DNA of 64,000 nucleotides, from assembly GCA_022393335.1 (NCBI GenBank), contig JAJEKB010020612.1:75560-139559 (forward strand). The letters run 5' to 3'. A program made the position numbers and the translations under genes. Below, piece by piece: positions 51,425 to 61,716 of this stretch; the first letter of the stretch is position 1; each line of letters opens with the position of its first letter. The notes beneath the pieces were generated by a model. The model ran no database searches. It was not told where the DNA came from and saw only the letters and a program-made list of their open reading frames with translations. This DNA is from Macrotrachela quadricornifera (taxonomy: Eukaryota; Rotifera; Eurotatoria; Philodinida; Philodinidae).

Positions 51425-52811
51425 TGGCAATAAATTTTACGGGAAAAAGAATATAATTTTAGTGCGATTCAATGCGCCTTTTCGTGAAGATTCTAAGTAT
51501 GGTCTTGGATTGTAGTTTGAACCTTGCTTTATCGAAGAAAACAAGGGGAAACCATTCGTTAACGCAGTTTTACAAAAAAATCGCATAGAAAAAGTACTGT
51601 TTTTCCAGCACCAAAAGTATTTTAAACATATCTCTATCAAAAGAAACGATAATTGGCAATATTTTTATATTAGAATGTTCGGAATCAAAAGCTCTACAAA
51701 CTATGTAATATTAATGTGGATGAGGAAATAATTTTTAATTCAGAAGGTACTTCTGATGGATGCTTTCTTATCCTAGAAATGCAAAAAAATCACTTTTGAA
51801 TAATAATAAGATACATAAATTTTGCAAAATACGAACTATTATTTATACGAACTGAATCGAAAATGTTCACGAATCCAAGCAATACATAATAGAGCTTTCG
51901 AGACGACAAGTCTCATCATTAGTATGCGAAGTGTAAATGTACCTATATGAATACTGCGTTTAAATAGATATAAAATAAAAATGATTCAATAGGACTTGTT
52001 TTTTAATTTAAATAATAATAAAATACATAAACTTGTGGTCTCGAAAGCTCTATTATGTATTGTTGAGAGGCTGCAGAATGCCTACGAAGCAGAATTCAGA
52101 ATTTTGTAGACTTGTCTATATTAAGCAATGAATTGACTGTAAACAAACGTCCTTCCTTCCAAGCGCTTCTTTCAAACACACAATTCTACTTAGAATTCAA
52201 AAACTAAAGCAGAATTTTGACAGAATTCTATTTCCATCAGCAGAAAACAAACTTTTTTCCTGACTTACCTTTCTTTCAAATGCAAAATTCTGCTTAGGAT
52301 TCAAAAACCAATCGAGATCGGTAGGTCAAAATAAGAAATAAAGCAATTAAAAAAAACAAATACATCTATTAAGTGCATCATATTGCTCCTTATTTATTCT
52401 CCAACCATCAAATCTACGAGATCTCTCTGAACCTTCAGTTTATGACTAATTACATGCCATGATCCATCGCAATGCCTTACCATATTCGGTTTAATACTGC
52501 TAGTTCCTTTAAACACTCCACAGGATACAAATTTCATTAAACATATGTTAACAACTGAAAAAAGAAAGCTGCAGCAGAATTTTGTTCAGAATCCTAATAC
52601 ACACATATGGTATATGCTGGCCTCCGATTACGAATTTTTCAAAAAGAAAGGATTCTTTATAGAAAATAGGAAAAATATAGGTATTCATACTTTCTTCTCA
52701 AAAGTCTGGCTATGTAAAACTTTGCAACTGGAAATCTTCTTTTAATAAAGTTAGCTTCAACGGCTGGACTTTGCTCCGGCATGCACTACTAACCAGAAGT
52801 CCCTCATTATC
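51425..52811. other. gene-poor region
   Basis: No supported gene. GCAGAATGCCTACGAAGCAG at 52072 is the near complement of CTGCTTGGTAGGCATTCTGC at 56303, and CAGAATTCTATTTC motifs occur near 52225 and 56094, so this contains part of a dispersed AGAATTCT-rich repeat. Confidence 0.5.
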
Positions 52812-53565
52812 CTAAAGTTTATTGATATTTCAAGCTTTTGGCTCGGAATTTTGGTTCCAGGTAAGCAGTGAGAAACGCTGATCATAGACACCAATCGATC
52901 TCAATCCAATGTAATATGACGGAGTTATATACCAAAGACTATCTTTACCTTCAATTGCTCCTATGAAGAAAAATGAGATTTTTCTTTTGCTGAACGATTA
53001 TAATTAACTTTCTCACTGATGAATATCGCTGCCAATGTATACAATAATGGGTAGAAATAATACGTGAATTTATTAAGCTATTGACGATTGGTGACTTATG
53101 CAGTGGTGTGGCCATTACATCGTGGTATTGTGTATTTAGTACATGCTTCGACCCTGAAACTTCCCAGAGATATTCGTGTGCTAATGAGTATACAAAAATA
53201 AATTTTCAAATAAATCGGTCATTCTAAAGATAATTTTCGCTATAACGAACTGAAAATCATTATAATCGAAGTTTGGTAGACAATGCTTATGAAAAGTGAT
53301 ATCTCAGTAATTTGAAAGACTTTTCTCGTGAAAATTTTATTGGAAAAACCAAAAGACTCAATCTTTCGAGTTATAGGTTCCCTGACGTCCCGAGTGGTTG
53401 TATAGCTGACACATAAGTGATGCAGAATAAAGATAGTGTTTGATGTATAACTCTGTCATATTACAATAGATTGAGATCGGATTGGTGTCTATGATCAGCG
53501 TTTCTCACTACTTGCATGCAACCAAAATTCCAAGCCAAAAGCTTAGAAGATCGATAAACTTCAAG
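52812..53565. mobile_element. 754-bp element with ~150-bp terminal inverted repeats
   Basis: Left arm 52812-52955 and right arm 53430-53565 are reverse complements with high similarity, for example GTGAGAAACGCTGATCATAG at 52868 against its complement near 53510. The centre has no ORF. Superfamily and target duplication could not be decided. Confidence 0.82.
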
Positions 53566-53774
53566 CAGATTGGAGATTTTTGGCGAGCGCTGTATTATTC
53601 ATGATAAACAAAAACTGCAAGAAAAAGCTTTAAAGAGTATAATCATTCTATAAACATTTTTTTTATTTCGTATATATAGCACTTAAGAATTCTTCAGTCA
53701 ATTCGCTTTCTACCAGAAAGAAAAATCTTGTATAATAAAGATAGACCTCGTCGTAATATAATCGATGATTCAAG

Positions 53775-54189
53775 ATAAACCCCCCCCATAATAGAAGCCC
53801 CTCCCATATTAGAAGCCCCCCCGTATTAGAAGCCCCCCTGGAGGATTCGATATGCCAGACATATTAGAAGCCCCCCTTATTTTCAAAACTTTTTGAGGGT
53901 TTTTTGAAAATTTTTTTTAGTATTTTCACAGCAAAACTTACAAAAATTACAAGATTTCAAGGTAAAAATGCATTAAAGTCTTAGCTAACCGTATTAAAAT
54001 GTCAAAACCTTCTTCAAAACCCTCAAAAATCTGTAAAAAAACCTGAAAATCGTCTTAAGGTTTTTGAAAAACTTTGGCACCTACAGCCTTCAAAAAAATC
54101 ATAGGACATAATAGAAGCCCCCTCCAAAAAATTTTTATGCTGGACACTTTAGAAGCCCAGGGGGCTTCTAATATGGGGGGGGGGTTTAT
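53775..54189. mobile_element. MITE-like element with poly-C/poly-G ends
   Basis: It begins ATAAACCCCCCCC and ends GGGGGGGGGGTTTAT. ATTAGAAGCCCC recurs as direct copies at about 53807, 53826, 53860 and 54111 and in inverted form at 54160-54174. The 10-base G run at 54175-54184 follows a GGGGG at 54160. The AT-rich centre is non-coding. Confidence 0.75.
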
Positions 54190-55344
54190 TTGACTATGCA
54201 TGAAATGTGTTGTATAAAGCCGGAAGATTATGCATGATAAAATTCAAAGATTTTCGAACATTTCCAGGAACAGCGCGATCGGGGAAAGGACGGGTGGATC
54301 ATTCCCCTTCTACTTCGGAAAATTGTGGTTGAAACTTTCTTCGAATTTGAAAATTTTGACAGTATCCAATTTCTTCGAATTAGTGGAATCACCAAGCAAT
54401 CTTCTTCAAATTCTGAGAACTATAAGTGACTGTTTTCTCCGAATTTGAAAAAAATCAGATTGTTGTACCCTAATCCTTCATATATTATTGTATAAAATAT
54501 GATCAGTGTAATTTAAGTAAGTTTGAAAAGTTTAATTATTTCTAAAAGTAAGCGACAACAAAAATATTTGTGACTCTTGCTCTGAATTTCGGATTGACCT
54601 TCTCTGCTTCGAGCTCTCCGGGCCGTAGCTTCTCAAAAGAGATACTTTTTAATTAAATATTATAGCTATTTAAAACTCGATATAGCTACTTAAAATAAGG
54701 CGCGTCTACAATATTCGTGTAACTTTTTGTTTAAGTAGCTATTGAAAACTATAAGTTCAGCTATTTAAACGACTTTTACAACTATTAAATTATTTAAATA
54801 ACTGAATCCTTTAATAAAATTTCAGAATAAAAATAAAATATTATTTCTAAAATAGTCAGCATTCATAATGATGAGCTTTTAACCAGTTATGTTAATACAG
54901 TGCTGATAGGTATGAATGTTTTTAACAGTCAGTAATTGAAATGCGAAACTCCATTTTTACATATTGTACAAAATTCTAATCTATAGTCAGCGAATATATC
55001 TTTTTGTAATATAGATTATTTTGTTTAATAAATAAAATATAGTTTTAAAACGCATGATCAGTTAAAATTATTTAAATTGAATTATTTAATTTTCCCCTTT
55101 TTTCATCCCCTGCTCGAATTGGAGTTGTTACCTCTAAATGAGTGAACATAGTCATCATCAGTAATTTGAATATATCTACGTGAATAATACATTAACGATA
55201 TAGATTTGTTTGATTAATAAATGAAATACAGTCTAACAATTGATGATTATTTAAACTTATTTAAACTGATTCATTTTTCCATCTACCTCCTGGTGAATAT
55301 ATTAAATAGCTAGCAAAACTTTAAATAGCTGTTCATATCGATTA
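54190..55344. other. intergenic, flank of the minisatellite
   Basis: No supported gene. From about 54640 the sequence repeatedly uses TTAAATAGCTATT-like words, which are degenerate relatives of the tandem array that follows. Confidence 0.5.
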
Positions 55345-55790
55345 AGTCGTGCTGGCTACTTAAAATCAGCGCCAAGAAATATAAGGAAAGATTAAATAGC
55401 TATGAGACTTTTAAATAGCTATTGATATCGATTAAATAGTGCTGGAAAAAATTAAATAGTGCTGGCTACTTAAAGTCAAAGGTAAGAAAGCATATGAGTA
55501 GATAAAGTAGCTACGGAAACTTTGAGTAGCTATTAATATTGATTAAATAGTGCTGGAAAAGTTTAAATAGTGCTGGCTACTTAAAGTCAAACATAAGAAA
55601 GTGTATAAGTAGATAAAGTAGCTAAAAAAGCTTTGAGTAGCTATTGATATCGATTAAATAGTGCTGGCTACTGAAAGTCAAACATAAGAAAGCATATAAG
55701 TAGATAAAGTAGCTACAGAAACTTTGAATAGCTATTGATATCGATTAAGTAGTGCTGGAAAAGATTAAATAGTGCTAGCTACTTATATTC
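55345..55790. repeat. minisatellite, ~111-bp period
   Basis: GCTGGCTACT or a close variant starts at 55351, 55461, 55572, 55663 and 55774, so the period is 110, 111, 91 and 111 bp. The short unit lacks an internal duplicated GGAAAAGTTTAAATAGTGCT-like 20-mer. Each unit contains TTGATATCGATTAAATAGTG. Confidence 0.88.
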
Positions 55791-56328
55791 AGAGGATGTT
55801 TTTTCTGCAAAACATTTTCAAATCGCTATACATAGGAAAAAAAGTATCTCTTTTGAGACTGACCCCGTCGGGCCACCTCTGAACATTTCATACTTTTCCC
55901 CATATAATATAGGTAAAATAGGAAAAGTAGTCGAAATATAGGACAAATTATAGGATTTTCCAAAAATATAGGTTTTATAGGAAATATAGGTCGAATTGGA
56001 GCCCAGGGTATATGATATCATTTGATTTCATGCATGCGACAATAAACAGTACAGAATTCTGTAAATAATTCTGAAACTACAGCAGAATTTTGTTCAGAAT
56101 TCTATTTCATAGACATACTATATACAACTCAATTCATGTATATCAGATTACGTATCCTCTCTCTTGATACTTGTCAACAAATTCTAACCAGAATCAAGAT
56201 AATAGTAGAATTTTATCAAATAGAATTTTATAGAATGTTATGTAAGTATGAGAGAAACAAAATTAAATAAAAACAATGCATAAGTGTACGAAAATCTGAA
56301 TTCTGCTTGGTAGGCATTCTGCAACTAC
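55791..56328. other. intergenic with short dispersed repeats
   Basis: No supported gene. It contains ATATAGG-type repeated words at 55905-56000, and an AGAATTCTG-rich stretch at 56050-56328 that is partly the inverted copy of 52068-52230. Confidence 0.5.
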
Positions 56329-56892
56329 TGCTAAGAACCTAATGCTATTCTGAAGAAAACCTAGTTCAATTCTACAAAAATCCTGTGATGATACTAGACA
56401 AAATCTTCCAGGAATTCCAATCAAATTCTAAAAGATGAGAACAAAAATCCTTTATTTTTCCAATTTTGAGATTCTGACAGGATCCTGATCATCTTTCAAG
56501 AATCTTGCGCTGAAACATCAAAATTTTTCCTTAGGGCTATTACATGAAACAGACAAAATGAATATTATTAATAATGAGAATGAAAGTAAGCGAGACAATA
56601 TTTTTAGAGTGGGCTTGCGTACTCGTTCGATAGAATACTGTTCAAAATTATATGAAATAAAACTTAAAGAAATAGATTTCAACATAATAACGGATATGAA
56701 AAGAAAAAAAAGACCACTACAGAACAAGAAATCTCTGTATTTTTTCTATCACTATTTAAAAATATGATATTGAACAATGTTCTATATATATGTCATTCGA
56801 GGATTTTAAACTACTTCTATCAAGAAAAAGTTTCTCTCCAATATATATTTTCTTAATATTTGAGAAATTATTGATATAGACATCATTAAAAT
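56329..56892. repeat. 0.6-kb duplication, copy 2, upstream of the NHL gene
   Basis: Same-orientation match to 50047-50650. Within it an ATG at 56558 opens MNIINNENE and then a donor A|GTAAGC at 56586. This is phase-compatible with the NHL exon acceptor at 57056-57057, and both donor and ATG are conserved in copy 1, so this may be a first exon of the NHL gene. The ORF 56558-56767 otherwise has no recognisable content. Confidence 0.85.
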
Positions 56893-57057
56893 ATATTATA
56901 CTAGAACTTTTCTTTACAACAACTGAGAATTTTCTCTATTCTTCTCTATCACATGAAACGCAATGAAAAATAATATTATAGAAGTTTGTCTTTTCTCACA
57001 ATTCAAAGAAAATGAAAGATTCTTTTTGATGATGATCATGTTTGCTCTTTCTTTTAG

Positions 57058-57971
57058 TACCACTTCGTGCCAGTTTAATAGATATTCCTGCAAATGCCAA
57101 ATGGAATAAGAATGGTCTAATAATAGGAGGACCAAATCCAAAACTCTCTGACCCTTTCGGATTATATGTGGATGATGAACAAACAATTTATGTTGCTGAT
57201 CATTTTAATCACCGTATTGTGGCATGGAAATCGGGTGAAACAAATGGACAAATAGTGGCAGGTGGACATGAAAAAGGAAATGGTACTCATCAATTGAGTT
57301 ATCCAACAGATGTGATCGTAGATAAAGAGAGAGATAGTCTTATTATTTGTGATTGCGGGAATAGAAGAGTAGTTAGATGGCCTCGTCAAAATGGAACAAG
57401 TGGAGAAATAATTATTTCAAATATCACTTGTTGGGGTTTGACAATGGATGACAATGGATTTCTCTATGTCTCTGATTATAACAAGCATGAAGTAAGAAGA
57501 TATCGAATGGGTGAATCCCAAGGAATAGTAGTAGCAGGTGGAAATGGAAAAGGAAATCGTCTTGATCAACTCAATGAGCCCGGTTACATATTCGTCGATC
57601 GAGAACATTCAGTATTTGTGTCTGATAATAATAATCACCGTGTGATGAAATGGATAAAAGGTGCAAAAGAAGGTATTGTTGTTGCTGGTGGACAAGGATA
57701 TGGAAATAGTTTGACACAATTGTGGCATCCTAATGTAGTTGTAGTTGATCAGTTGGGTACTGTTTATGTAGCTGACAGAAATAATCATCGAATTGTACGT
57801 TGGCCTAAAGGAGCACAACAAGGAAATGTTATTGTTGGTGGAAATGGTGAAGGAGCACAAGCAAATCAACTCAATCGACCTGCAGGATTGTCATTTGATC
57901 GACAAGGTAATCTCTATGTTGTTGATCGTTGGCACATTCGAGTACAACGATTTAGCATTGAAATATCATGA
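57058..57971 (+). CDS. NHL-repeat beta-propeller protein (main exon)
   Basis: 303 codons plus stop. No ATG is in frame upstream before a stop at 57033, and the sequence starts directly behind an excellent acceptor (CTCTTTCTTTTAG), so the real start lies in an upstream exon; 56558-56585 is one phase-compatible candidate. The protein is made of about six NHL blades, recognisable by repeated words such as LYVDDEQTIYVADHFNHRIV, YPTDVIVD, FVSDNNNHRVMKW, TVYVADRNNHRIVRW and LYVVDRWHIRVQRF. VVAGG linkers lie between blades. It therefore forms one closed propeller, probably a binding or scaffold module; the ligand is unknown. Genes of this type are numerous in bdelloid rotifers (family knowledge). 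A polyadenylation signal AATAAA follows at 57989-57994. Confidence 0.85.
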
Positions 57972-57988
57972 AATTAATCGGATGAATT

Positions 57989-57994
57989 AATAAA
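57989..57994 (+). terminator. polyadenylation signal AATAAA of the NHL gene
   Basis: AATAAA lies 18 bases after the stop codon and is followed by a T-rich stretch (TTTTATTTATTTTTAG). Confidence 0.55.
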
Positions 57995-58312
57995 TTTTAT
58001 TTATTTTTAGCTATTGATTATAACATTTTGATTGCTGTGTAATTTTAAACGAAAAGAAATAAATGAATTAATGTATATTTATATTCACATGTATGCGCGC
58101 GACCAGAGAGACCCTGACTGTTGAAGGCACAAAAGCCAACAGCAGTAAGACAATGTACGTACGTACATAAAAGGTCTTTCCGTTGTCTTTGTCCAACAAG
58201 AGCAGTATCTCTCTGGGTTAAATTAATGTAGAAAACATACATTAATTCAACGCTAAAAGAAAAGTAGTTAGAACAAGCGGACAGCACTCACCCTTGGGTG
58301 AAAATTTGGGGT

Positions 58313-58367
58313 GGAAATAAATATACTACTCTTTCTGTTCCAATGTAACAGTAGTATATTTAGTTCC
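58313..58367. repeat. hairpin 1 (18-bp stem, 19-nt loop)
   Basis: GGAAATAAATATACTACT at 58313-58330 pairs with AGTAGTATATTTAGTTCC at 58350-58367 with one mismatch. The loop (58331-58349) is CTTTCTGTTCCAATGTAAC, the reverse complement of the loop of hairpin 2 apart from one extra base there. Confidence 0.88.
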
Positions 58368-58400
58368 AAGAAAAGAAATGTAAATGTTTAAATTTTGGGT

Positions 58401-58552
58401 GTTTTTCATTCAATTGAATAATTTTCTTTCATATTCAATTTGTTTTTGATTATCAATTAAATGACTGTTACATTTGGAACAGAAAGAGTCATTTAATTAA
58501 TAATCAATAACAAATTGAATATGAAAGAAATTTACTCAATTGAATGAAAAAC
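58401..58552. repeat. hairpin 2 (66-bp stem, 20-nt loop)
   Basis: 58401-58466 and 58487-58552 are reverse complements with only a few mismatches (CATTCAATTGA, CTTTCATATTCAATTTG, AATTAAATGACT). The loop at 58467-58486 is GTTACATTTGGAACAGAAAG. The segment 58328-58489 can also be read as a 162-bp element with 25-bp TIRs starting ACTCTTTCTGTTCC. Confidence 0.9.
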
Positions 58553-58905
58553 GAAAAAAAATTTTCAAGGACGCTATCTAATCCTAAGAGACTTACTTAA
58601 TTTATTGAAATAAATGATAAATTTCAGTCTCTTATATATGATATTATTTATTGACAAAGCGGCTGATTTTGTCGGTCATGTTCGTCATTAAATTTCATTC
58701 ATATATCATATATGAACGAAAAAAAAATAAAAATACCCCATATATTTCTTATATGCTTCATTGCTTTCATATTGACGTCCGTATTGTATGATTTATATAC
58801 ATGCGTGTAATATATATGTTTATCAATTAAGTTCTAATTCCTTGTACAACCTTATTTTTATTTATTTATTGGTTGAAACAAAGGAGTCAATTGATATTTG
58901 TAGTA

Positions 58906-59791
58906 TGTCGGCTTGTCCACGTAACACGACATTTCGCTGATTAAGTTTTGAAAAATTTTTTTGTCGACATGAACGGATCTGCGTAGACTATCCGACGTAG
59001 TTTTTAGCGCTGATAACGAATCTGACATTAATTTCTAGAAAACGTCAGTTTTTCTCATCGAAAATAAGGTTTCAAACTTTTGAAAAACTGTATTTTCATT
59101 GATCTAAACAAGAAATTTTATTATAAAACGACGAAAGATATACCATTTGACACAGAATTTTATTCTCTACAAAATGGTATATTTAGATTTAACTTTCGTA
59201 GCTAAGGACAGGTTGTGGATTGTGGTACATTTTCTACCTTAGGGTCCAGTTTGCAAGCTTCCATTTCCATGAATCAATCTCATTTTTTGTTTTCTAAGCT
59301 AAATACACCGAAACAAGTAACAAATGTAAAAATGAACAAATTCTGACTATGGTAAGTACCCAAAAATCGATGAACAAAAAGCTGTATCACAACGTTACGA
59401 AAAATGTCACAGCGTTACGTTCGTTTTTTCCATTTTTTTCACGAGTATTAAATTTTTAAGAAAAATCTTTTTAACATTCGAAAGCTCATTCAAAGCTCTA
59501 CAAAACCTGCATTTGTATTAATTTATTTAGATAGACACTTTCTTAAAATTTAAAGCTTACGTAAGAGTACCGAAGAAAAAGAATCCTTTTATGTCATGGC
59601 GTTACGCGACTAAAAAATCGTTCTAGCAGCTCGGCACTTCAACCAAAAATACTCATTTTTATAGCATGAAGAGAGTATAATGAGCTGCGTCGAATGATGT
59701 TCGAACGAATTTTCTAGCTATTATCGTTCTCGAGATAGTTGGAAACCAAGGTATAAAAAATGTCACAACGTTACGTTTGGACAAGCCGATG
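58906..59791. mobile_element. 886-bp TIR element with TA target duplication
   Basis: TGTCGGCTTGTCCACGTAAC at 58906 and the complement of ACGTTTGGACAAGCCGATG at 59773-59791 form short TIRs, flanked by TA at 58904-58905 and 59792-59793. ACAGCGTTACGTTCG occurs again internally near 59411. No transposase is visible. TA duplication suggests a mariner-type non-autonomous element. Confidence 0.7.
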
Positions 59792-60692
59792 TATACTATT
59801 AGTCTGGTTCTACTTTATCCTAAAATTTGAACTTTCTATATATTATCATTATCAGTTTAGATACATCACACAAAAAAAACCAATGAAAAATCGACAAAAA
59901 TCATTACATATTAAAATTTTAAAAAATAAAAATAATGTCAATGACAATGTATTTATTCACCATTTTAATCTTATACTTAGTGCAGTTACAAAAGTATAAA
60001 TAATACAAAAGTGATCTAACTTTTTCATTTAGAAATACTATAATTGTAAATAAAATGAATTGTCTTCATTTAATTATATATTCATGACAAAGAAATAATT
60101 TTTCTAATCTAAGTATATTTTTGCGTTCTGGTATCTATCAGATCGTGATAAATGAAAAATATATAAACAATAAATTGTACGAACATAACACGTAGAACCA
60201 TAAAATAATACTATTTTCTGTGATGTTAATATTTTAAACTCGAAAAGCTAACTTTTATTATATAACATTATAGTCATACATGAAAAATATCTCGATTTTT
60301 TCGAACTTTTCATGGGCGTTTTTTTTTGTGATGCATCCAAACTGATTATGATAATATATAGAAAGTTCAAATTTTAGTATAAAGTAGCGATAGGCTAATA
60401 GTATACATAATGCAAATATCAATTCTTTTGGTTCAACCAGTATATAAAAAAATAAAGTTGCATTAGGGATCAGAAAATAGGGAACACTCTTTTTAGAAGA
60501 AATATTTTTAGAAATAAATCGACAAAACTCATTTTAGAAATAATTTTGTCACACTTTATCATTGACTTTTTTCATAATGAAAAATAATTAATTCATACTG
60601 ATAAAAATCTTTTTTTTTTACTCGATCAATTTCTTTTATTACTCTCAAAATTAAATGTTCCTTTCATTTTGTTACCTAATTAAAAGGTGTCA
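59792..60692. other. AT-rich spacer between two elements
   Basis: No gene or repeat can be supported. An ORF that begins in the end of the preceding element and runs to 59999 is taken as chance. Confidence 0.5.
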
Positions 60693-61716
60693 CCCACATT
60701 CGTCCCATTATTCGTCCCTCATGAATTCGTCCCATATGATTAAAAACTTATTCAGAATTCGTCCCATTCTATATTGAGCCCTAATTAGCTTGTTGAGTAA
60801 GATAATCTTAGATTTTGCATACAATAATAATCTATCTTATATTCATTATTACATGACAACTTAAGAAGAAAAACAGAAGACAAGTAAAAGAGAGAGAAAA
60901 AAACACAATTAACATTAAGATTTCATTTTTCTTATTGATTTTATTTTGGCAGCTTTACCTGATCTAATGGCTAATTCAGTCGAGGTCAGCTGTCCACTAT
61001 CGTATAGATTCAATAAATCCAAAAGTTGTGCATCAATGTTATCGTACAGTTTTTTTCTTTGTTTAACTTGCACCTGACCTTCCTCAGCCTTGTGATGCTG
61101 AAACTCACTATTTCTAAACTTTAACATGATAAGACAAAAATGAACAATCAAGATATAACAAAATATTATAGTACAATTGATATCGATGGTGAAATATAGA
61201 CATTTAATGGAAAGGAAAGACGAGTATTTATACAACGTAAGAATAGTGTCACGTCTATGATTATTTCCACTTGTGTAGTTAAACGTATTTGGAAAAAAAC
61301 CATTACGTTGTAACCTTATTTTTCCAATTGGAAATGACACAGTTTAAATCGAATTTGACAAAGAAAGAGAAAATAAAGAAATATGACGAAGCAAGAACAG
61401 AAAGGAAAATACCATATGTTGTATATGACAGAAGGAAAAAAAAGAAATTAACAAATATCTGCTATATTCACTGACACATTATATTATCTTCTATATCATA
61501 CATATCATGTGTTCGTTTATCTTTACTACATAAATATATTTTACTAGATGATATTACTCTTTCTCATCTTTGATAGAATTTTTCTTAATTAATAAGCTAA
61601 TAAGGGTTCAATATAAGATGAGACGAATCCGGAGTAAATTTTATTGTTTGGGACGAATCGAGACAAAAAAAGACTGGGACGAATTCATGAGGGACGAATA
61701 ATGGGACGAATGTGGG
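60693..61716. mobile_element. 1.0-kb element with ~105-bp TIRs built on ATTCGTCCCA
   Basis: The outer 41 bp (CCCACATTCGTCCCATTATT onward, 60693) match the complement of the right end (ending AATGTGGG at 61716) almost perfectly, and similarity continues to about 60800 and 61600. The TIR repeats the word ATTCGTCCC three to four times. The interior holds the ORF listed next. Confidence 0.88.
60915..61340 (-). CDS. hypothetical ORF inside the TIR element
   Basis: 141 codons. The C-terminal 71 residues from an internal Met (MLKFRNSEFQHHKAEEGQVQ onward, start at about 61130) look protein-like: charged, probably helical (QRKKLYDNIDAQLLDLLNLY), ending KSIRKMKS. The first 70 residues are less convincing. 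No transposase motif is recognised. It could be a fragment of the element's own protein or of a captured host exon; it may also be chance. Confidence 0.3.
   Translation of the reverse strand: MSFPIGKIRLQRNGFFPNTFNYTSGNNHRRDTILTLYKYSSFLSIKCLYFTIDINCTIIFCYILIVHFCLIMLKFRNSEFQHHKAEEGQVQVKQRKKLYDNIDAQLLDLLNLYDSGQLTSTELAIRSGKAAKIKSIRKMKS

Noticed and set aside
55345..55790. CRISPR-like regular spacing
   Set aside because: The repeats are contiguous 111-bp units without unique spacers; this is a minisatellite in a eukaryote.
57162..57869. Several minus-strand ORFs of 63-86 aa
   Set aside because: Shadows of the NHL-repeat exon.
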